Of a DNA stretch of 64,000 nt, positions 59,103-64,000 are shown one piece after another. Position numbers and translations under genes: made by a program. Under the pieces are notes generated by a model. That model was not told the DNA's origin, did no database searches, and saw only the letters and a list, made by a program, of their open reading frames with translations. The number at the start of each line of letters is the position of its first letter. The stretch's first letter is position 1. The DNA is from an uncultured Microbacteriaceae bacterium (GTDB taxonomy: Bacteria; Actinomycetota; Actinomycetes; Actinomycetales; Microbacteriaceae). The DNA is taken from assembly GCA_947487835.1 (NCBI GenBank), contig CANKXX010000002.1:248001-312000 (forward strand), in the 5' to 3' direction.

Positions 59103-60569
59103 TCAGCCTTTCGGTGGGGCCGGTTCGAGTGGATGGGCAGGTGCTCGGTCGTGCAGCCGGAGGCGGTGGCGACGGGCGTTCCAGTCCTGGACCGCCCTGC
59201 TCTTGGTCGCTAGGTGCCTTCCCTCTCGGGTCGGGCTGATCGACCTCGGTGGGATCAGCGTGTACTGCCCGCCGGTTCTCGTGATGTCCCAGCCGCGGTT
59301 GTGCAGCAACAGGTGGTGGTGTTTGCAGAGCAGGACACCGTCGGCGATATCGGTCTTGCCGTGGTCTCGTTTCCACTGGTTGATGTGGTGTGCCTCGCAC
59401 CAGGACGGTGGTCGATCGCAGCCGGGCCACATGCAGCCGCCATCCCTCACCGCGAGTCCTATGCGTTGGCGGGCAGTGAAGAGGCGTTGTTCGCGTCCCA
59501 CGTTGACGCATTGGCCGTCATCGTCGAGGACCACGGCGATGGTGCCGGTGGCGCAGATCTCGCGTCGGATGGAGTCGATCGAGACCGCCTCGCCGGTGTC
59601 CTGGATCGAGCCGTGGCCTTCGCCGCTCTCGAGTGACTCCTTGGTCACGATCACCCGGACCGCCGGCCGCCGCGATCCGTAGACCTGGCCCGGGTCGGTG
59701 TCCGCACCGATGCGAAGGAGTTCGAGGAAGCCGTCCGCTGCGAGGCGGTCGGTCGAGCGCGGGTCTGCCGCGATCGCGTCGATGCGCGCCCGGTCCTCTT
59801 CCTTGACGAAGCGCGGGCCACCCCGACGCGGATTCGTCAGCTCGTCGAGCACGGACAGGAGGAATGCTCCCGGCTCGGGGGCGTACAGGAACTTACCCTC
59901 GACCATGCCGTCCTGGCGCTTCCAGGCCTTGAGGTGCTGCAGTTCGAGCTGCGCCTTCTCTCGATCCGCTACTTCGGTGTCGTCGAGGTCATCGCGCAGT
60001 TGCCGTGCGCGGCGGTGCAGTTGTCCTGCTGTCAGGGTCGCGGCGTCTCCGGTCAACTCGATCGCAGCCTCGGACAGCGCCTCGGGTGACACCGAGTCCG
60101 TGGGCAGACCCAAGCCGGCTCGGATGGCATCCGCCTGAGCGATGGAGATGCGCCCATCTGTCACCGCGTGCGCGATCGGTGCTTGCCACGGAGTCGGTGG
60201 CGCCGAAAGCTCGGGGTGCTCGCGCCGCAGGGTCTCCACCGCGTCCGTCTCGGCGAGCATCTTGCCCACCTCGATGATCGACACTGCGCCGCCCTTGGTG
60301 ACTCCTGTCACCGCTTCGACCATCGCCTGAGGCGTTCGGAAGCCCTCCTGCTGAGCCAGCCCGGCCGAGCCGAGGTCGGTCGTCGACCGACGGTCGAGTT
60401 CTCCCGCGATCCAGGCGGTGAAGGTGTCGCAGCACTGTCTCAAGTCGGCGATAGCCTGCAGCGCGTGCAGGAGGTCCTGCTTCGGCAGCGGGACAAATGC
60501 GGCGGGGGAGTCGCCCAGGCGTGCGACCGCATTCGCTGTGCGGAGGAGCGTCGTCGCCGGGTTTCTCAT
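59103..60569 (-). CDS. DUF222 domain HNH endonuclease, copy 2
   Basis: The same 488-residue protein as at 19713-21179, differing at about 41 residues by hand count, all outside the HNH core (CMWPGC, CEAHHINQWKRDHGK, LCKHHH, LHNRGW). Differences cluster at the N-terminus, around 155-180 and at the extreme C-terminus. Identical length with no indels or stops argues that both copies are under selection. The same leaderless promoter layout precedes it, and REP-like repeats flank both ends. A mobile or dispersed repeat-associated nuclease is the simplest view. Confidence 0.92.
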   Translation of the reverse strand: MRNPATTLLRTANAVARLGDSPAAFVPLPKQDLLHALQAIADLRQCCDTFTAWIAGELDRRSTTDLGSAGLAQQEGFRTPQAMVEAVTGVTKGGAVSIIEVGKMLAETDAVETLRREHPELSAPPTPWQAPIAHAVTDGRISIAQADAIRAGLGLPTDSVSPEALSEAAIELTGDAATLTAGQLHRRARQLRDDLDDTEVADREKAQLELQHLKAWKRQDGMVEGKFLYAPEPGAFLLSVLDELTNPRRGGPRFVKEEDRARIDAIAADPRSTDRLAADGFLELLRIGADTDPGQVYGSRRPAVRVIVTKESLESGEGHGSIQDTGEAVSIDSIRREICATGTIAVVLDDDGQCVNVGREQRLFTARQRIGLAVRDGGCMWPGCDRPPSWCEAHHINQWKRDHGKTDIADGVLLCKHHHLLLHNRGWDITRTGGQYTLIPPRSISPTREGRHLATKSRAVQDWNARRHRLRLHDRAPAHPLEPAPPKG

Positions 60570-60576
60570 AGCCGAC

Positions 60577-60614
60577 ATTCTAGCAGGTAGAAAGTTTCTT
60601 CGATGAGGAACTTT
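60577..60614 (-). promoter_or_regulatory. Leaderless promoter and dyad of DUF222-HNH copy 2
   Basis: TAGAAT on the minus strand (complement of 60577-60582) lies 7 bases before the ATG, as in copy 1. The dyad AAAGTTTCTTCG (60591-60602) with GAGGAACTTT (60605-60614) is kept with two changes. Conservation in both copies, while the flanking DNA differs, supports a functional site. Confidence 0.6.
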
Positions 60615-60664
60615 GGCCCCTGTGTACAATTCGCCCGGGCCGCAGTAGCGGGAGGCAGGGGTGC

Positions 60665-60831
60665 GTCCCTTCGACGAGCTCAGGGACCGTAGGGATGGCG
60701 GCTTTGAAGAAACGGTGGGTCCCTTCGACAGGCTCAGGGACGTAGGGCGGGCGGCCTCGGAGAAACAGTGCGTCCCTTCGACAGGCTCAGGGACCGTGGA
60801 GTAGCAGCTCCCTTCGACAGGCTCAGGGACC
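60665..60831. repeat. Four REP-like hairpins before the gamma-glutamyltransferase gene
   Basis: Four copies of the GTCCCTTCGACAGGCTCAG-type element in the same orientation begin near 60665, 60719, 60773 and 60806. Stretches with GAAACAGTG or GAAACGGTG separate the first three. They fill the space between the second HNH gene and the secreted enzyme gene; no coding sequence is supported there. Confidence 0.85.
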
Positions 60832-60961
60832 CGCGCAGAACCGCGCCGCCCCACCCCGAGCACCCGCATCCCTCGGATTCATTGCCGCGGGGCAGGGTCG
60901 GGGGTAGCGTCAGCCACCTAGACGCCGACGTTGACGCCGAACCCCGGGGAAGGGGACGCTC

Positions 60962-62896
60962 ATGCTCACGCACCGCTCACAGGCCCGCCGCATCGCAATC
61001 GGACTCGCCGCAGCTCTCACCGTCGGGGTGGTGATGACGGGGGCGCCGGCCACGGCGGGCGTCCTCGAGCAGGACGCCGACTCGCGAGGCACGGACGCCG
61101 GCACCCAGGGGAAGGACCACCGCGGCGGGTGGTGGCGACCCGGGCATGGGACCAGCGGTCCGCAGCCCACCTCCGTCGGCTACGGCGGAGCGGTGTCGTC
61201 CGTGGACGAGTCCGCCAGCCGGGTCGGCCTCGAGGTGCTCCGGCACGGCGGCAACGCCGCGGATGCCGCGGTCGCCACCGCCTCCGCCCTCGGCGTCACC
61301 GAGCCCTACAGCGCGGGCATCGGCGGCGGCGGGTACTTCGTCTACTTCGACGCGAAGACCGGAACGGTCAGCACGATCGACGGCCGCGAGACCGCGCCCG
61401 CGGGCGTCACCCCCGACGCCTTTCTCGACCCCGCAACGGGAGCGCCCTACCCGTTCACGCCCGACCTCGTCTCCTCGGGCGTCTCCGTCGGCGTCCCCGG
61501 CACGCTCGCCACCTGGGAGACCGCGCTCGACCGCTTCGGCACCAAGCCGCTCGGGCTGATGCTCGCGCCCTCCATCCTGCTGGCCGCCCGCGGCTTCACC
61601 GTGGACGAGACCTTCCGCAGCCAGACCGAGCAGAACCTCGCCCGCTTCCGCGCCTTCCCCGACACAGCGGAGCTCTTCCTTCCCGGCGGCGAGCTGCCGG
61701 AGGTGGGCAGCCGCTTCCGCAACCCGGACCTCGCCCACACGCTCACGCGCATCGCGCTCGGCGGGACCGAGGAGTTCTACGAGGGCCGCATCGGCCGCGA
61801 GATCGCGGACGTCGTGCAGAACCCCCGCGTCGCCCCCGGCTCGACGCTCCCGGCGCCCGCCGGAACGATGACCGCCGACGACATCGCGAACTACTCCGTC
61901 GTCGAGCAGGCGCCGACCCACGTCGACTACCGCGGGCTCGACGTCTACAGCATGGCCCCCTCCTCCTCCGGCGGAACGACGGTCGGCGAGGCCCTCAACA
62001 TCCTCGAGAACCATGACCTCGGCACCGAGAACCTGGGCGACACCCTGCACCTCTACCTCGAGGCCTCCGCCCGCGCCTACGCCGACCGCAACGCCTACGT
62101 CGGCGACCCCGCCTTCGTCGACGTGCCGACCGAGACGCTGCTCAGCCAGGAGTTCGCGAACTCGCGCGACTGCACGATCGATCCCGACCGCGCCGCCCTC
62201 AAGCCCGTGCTCCCCGGTGCCCTCGACGGTACGGACTGCACCGTCGCGCCGCTGCCCGAGGAGCGCGACACGGAGAACGTGTCCACGACCCACCTCTCTG
62301 TGGTGGACAAGTGGGGTAACGCCGTCGCCTACACGCTCACGATCGAGCAGACCGGCGGATCCGCCATGACGGTTCCCGGCCGCGGCTTCCTGCTCAACAA
62401 CGAGTTGACCGACTTCAGCACCGTGTACGACGAAGCCGACCCGAACCGCATCGAGCCCGGGAAGCGCCCGCGCTCCTCGATGGCCCCGACGATCGTGCTC
62501 GAGGACGGGCAGGTGCGCTTCGTGGTCGGCACCCCCGGCGGCGCGACGATCATCACCACGGTCCTGCAGATCCTCGTCAACCGGATCGACCTCGGCATGA
62601 CCCTGCCGGAGGCGGTGGCGGCCCCGCGCGCGTCGCAGCGCAACACGGCCGGCGCCGATGACCTGACCCCCGAGACGCCACGAACGCCCGCCGAGCCCGC
62701 GTTCGTCGACGCGTACTCCGACCTGCTCGCGCCATACGGACACGAGCTGATGAACGCCGGCGACGCTCTTACCGCAGCGGCGGAGATAGGTGCCGCGGCG
62801 GCGATCGAGCGGGATGCGTCCGGCCTCCTGACGGCGGCCGCCGAACCCGTCCGCCGCGGTGGAGGCACCGGCCTGGTGGTCCGCCCCGAGCGGTAG
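60962..62896 (+). CDS. ggt: Gamma-glutamyltransferase, secreted
   Basis: A 644-residue Ntn-hydrolase precursor. A signal peptide (about 1-32, IAIGLAAALTVGVVMTGAPA) is followed by a large subunit and self-cleavage before Thr442 in VSTTHLSVVDKWGNAVA. Downstream, LLNNELTDF and RPRSSMAPTIV are family motifs. After the nucleophile the usual N-x-x-F-G-S segment reads EQTGGS, a small deviation. It degrades glutathione or other gamma-glutamyl compounds outside the cell. GGGGAAGGGGA precedes the ATG; TAGCGT at 60904-60909 may be its -10 box. Confidence 0.92.
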   Translation: MLTHRSQARRIAIGLAAALTVGVVMTGAPATAGVLEQDADSRGTDAGTQGKDHRGGWWRPGHGTSGPQPTSVGYGGAVSSVDESASRVGLEVLRHGGNAADAAVATASALGVTEPYSAGIGGGGYFVYFDAKTGTVSTIDGRETAPAGVTPDAFLDPATGAPYPFTPDLVSSGVSVGVPGTLATWETALDRFGTKPLGLMLAPSILLAARGFTVDETFRSQTEQNLARFRAFPDTAELFLPGGELPEVGSRFRNPDLAHTLTRIALGGTEEFYEGRIGREIADVVQNPRVAPGSTLPAPAGTMTADDIANYSVVEQAPTHVDYRGLDVYSMAPSSSGGTTVGEALNILENHDLGTENLGDTLHLYLEASARAYADRNAYVGDPAFVDVPTETLLSQEFANSRDCTIDPDRAALKPVLPGALDGTDCTVAPLPEERDTENVSTTHLSVVDKWGNAVAYTLTIEQTGGSAMTVPGRGFLLNNELTDFSTVYDEADPNRIEPGKRPRSSMAPTIVLEDGQVRFVVGTPGGATIITTVLQILVNRIDLGMTLPEAVAAPRASQRNTAGADDLTPETPRTPAEPAFVDAYSDLLAPYGHELMNAGDALTAAAEIGAAAAIERDASGLLTAAAEPVRRGGGTGLVVRPER

Positions 62897-62904
62897 GGAC
62901 GAAC

Positions 62905-62980
62905 ACGGGCGCTGAGCCTGTCGAAGCGACGTGGGTGGCCTCGCGAGGTGCGCCGCGCCCCTTCGACAGGCTCAGGGACC
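62905..62980. repeat. Two REP-like elements after the gamma-glutamyltransferase gene
   Basis: A GCTGAGCCTGTCGAAGCGAC-type copy (about 62908-62930) and a CCCTTCGACAGGCTCAGGGA-type copy (about 62957-62979) face each other between two convergent genes. They could act as a bidirectional terminator. Confidence 0.8.
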
Positions 62981-63010
62981 GTACGGGCGAGCCCGCGCCG
63001 CCGCCGCGCC

Positions 63011-63763
63011 TCACCCCGCGGCGGGGCGGAGGCGGCGGCGGAGGATCGCGCGTTCCAGCAGGGTCCACGTCGTCGTTACCGCGAGGTAGAGCGTCGCGGC
63101 GAGCGGCACGAGCGCGGCGAACACGACCGTCACGAGCGGGGCCCAGCTGAGCGCGCGGGTCATGCGCAGCACGGCCTCGGGCGTGTCCTCCGCGGGCGGC
63201 TCCGCGTTCCGCAGGGCGTGGACCCGGCTGACCGCGGCCACCGCGGCGATCCCGGCGAGCAGCACGAGGTAGACGAGCACGCCGGGCCACGCCGCCACGC
63301 CGGCCCCGAGGAAGGACGGCAGCGATGCCCCGAGCGGCACCGAGAGCAGGGTCTCGGTCAGCAGCCCGTTCGGGTGCCCGTCGATCGTGGCGAGCACGAA
63401 GAGCCCGTAGAGCACGGACAGCACCGGCGCCTGCAGCAGGGTCGGCAGGCACCCGGCGAGGGGTGACGCCTTCTCCTCCGCGTACAGCTCCACGGTCTTG
63501 CGCTGCAGGAGCTCGGGGTTCTTCCCGTACCGGCTGCGCAGGTCGCGCAGCTTGGGCGCAAGGCGGCGCCGGGTGAACTCGGCGCGCACCTGCGAGACGC
63601 CGACGGGGATGAGGAGGAGGCGCACGACGATCGTCACGGCGACGACGGCGAGGGCGGCGGAGAGCCCGCCGGAGAGGGGCGTCAGGGCGTGCGCCAGCGC
63701 GTTGACGAGCGTGTAGGCGAGGTCGAGCACGGTCGCGACGGGCGCGAGTGAATAGATGTCCAA
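63011..63763 (-). CDS. yidC: YidC/Oxa1-type membrane protein insertase
   Basis: A 250-residue insertase with five predicted membrane segments. The conserved core VVRLLLIPVGVSQVRAEFTRRR shows in part as RLLLIPVGVSQ with the hydrophilic-groove Arg, then AGCLPTLLQAPVLSVLYGLF. It is shorter than the main actinobacterial YidC, which sits by rpmH-rnpA near the origin, so this is probably the second copy. It lies next to a small gene whose end is at the window edge. Confidence 0.87.
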   Translation of the reverse strand: MDIYSLAPVATVLDLAYTLVNALAHALTPLSGGLSAALAVVAVTIVVRLLLIPVGVSQVRAEFTRRRLAPKLRDLRSRYGKNPELLQRKTVELYAEEKASPLAGCLPTLLQAPVLSVLYGLFVLATIDGHPNGLLTETLLSVPLGASLPSFLGAGVAAWPGVLVYLVLLAGIAAVAAVSRVHALRNAEPPAEDTPEAVLRMTRALSWAPLVTVVFAALVPLAATLYLAVTTTWTLLERAILRRRLRPAAG

Positions 63764-63840
63764 GGAGAGGTCCGATCGGTCGGGGGAGCGGGGGTCGCGT
63801 GGGCGACCGCGCTGCCCCGTACCGAGGGGCCGGAACGGGA

Positions 63841-64000
63841 CTAGGCGGTCGCGACGACCCGCGCCGGGGCGCGCGAGCGCGGACGACCGGCGGTGTTGGG
63901 ATGCCGCGGCGCGGCCATCCTCGTGAGGACCTCCTCGTGCTGCCGCGCCCGGGAGCCCACCGTCAGGGTGAACGCCACGATGAGTACCGCGAGGTAGCGC
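63841..64000 (-). CDS. Small protein next to yidC (DUF6412-like), 5' truncated
   Basis: The last 52 codons are in the window. A hydrophobic segment (YLAVLIVAFTLTVG) is followed by SRARQHEEVLTRMAAPRHP and a basic, Arg/Ala/Pro-rich tail. This end pattern is that of short actinobacterial membrane proteins (DUF6412) that lie beside a YidC paralogue. It precedes yidC in the same direction, 77 bases away, so they are likely co-transcribed. The start lies beyond base 64000. Confidence 0.6.
   Translation of the reverse strand, partial: RYLAVLIVAFTLTVGSRARQHEEVLTRMAAPRHPNTAGRPRSRAPARVVATA

Overview
The window is a 64-kb piece of a GC-rich actinobacterial chromosome. Gene content fits a motile member of the Microbacteriaceae: a FHA (GarA/OdhI-type), MerR (FtsR-type), MerR run, an actinobacterial-style flagellar cluster, DUF222-HNH endonucleases and large numbers of short palindromic intergenic repeats. 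The genus cannot be fixed from the sequence alone. No rRNA, tRNA, CRISPR array or prophage was seen.

Bases 1-16.5 kb hold a sugar and sugar-acid locus. A truncated lactonase-type amidohydrolase and an L-rhamnose/L-fucose mutarotase-type protein face a nine-gene leftward operon (11.0 to 1.2 kb). The operon has almost no spacing between genes: enolase-superfamily dehydratase, metallo-beta-lactamase-fold hydrolase, Gfo/Idh oxidoreductase, family III CoA-transferase, a solute-binding-like protein without signal peptide, enoyl-CoA hydratase, FAH-family enzyme, aldehyde dehydrogenase and a FadR-type regulator. Diverging from it are a parallel beta-helix protein (glycosidase-like) and a sugar ABC importer. 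The binding-protein gene of that importer carries a C-terminal frameshift.

Bases 16.5-36.5 kb hold a patatin-like protein, a J-domain protein, a ~210-bp tandem repeat array beside the first DUF222-HNH gene, and a seven-gene operon for an amine-containing sugar (probably Amadori-type compounds: SIS deglycase-like protein, PfkB kinase, FAD oxidoreductase, oxidoreductase and polar amino-acid ABC importer). A divergent LacI regulator and two consensus LacI-type operators control it. Next come a flavin reductase, small unknown proteins, a protealysin-like protease with a probable emfourin-type inhibitor, a zinc alcohol dehydrogenase, and the CDP-alcohol phosphatidyltransferase-FHA-MerR-MerR group.

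Bases 37.0-55.3 kb are the flagellar cluster: fliW-flgL-flgK-flgN leftward, then fliA, fliC, fliD, fliS and flgB to flgE rightward. Three promoters of the form TAAC-N15/16-GCCGATAG, the sigma-28 (FliA) type, precede flgN, fliC and flgB. The cluster stops after flgE; motor-stator and export-gate genes are not in the window.

Bases 55.3-64 kb hold a DHFR-like protein, a less GC-rich gap and small genes, a zinc metallopeptidase, an alpha/beta hydrolase, a second copy of the repeat-plus-DUF222-HNH module (about 92% identical protein, same length), a secreted gamma-glutamyltransferase, and a YidC-type insertase with the end of a neighbouring gene.
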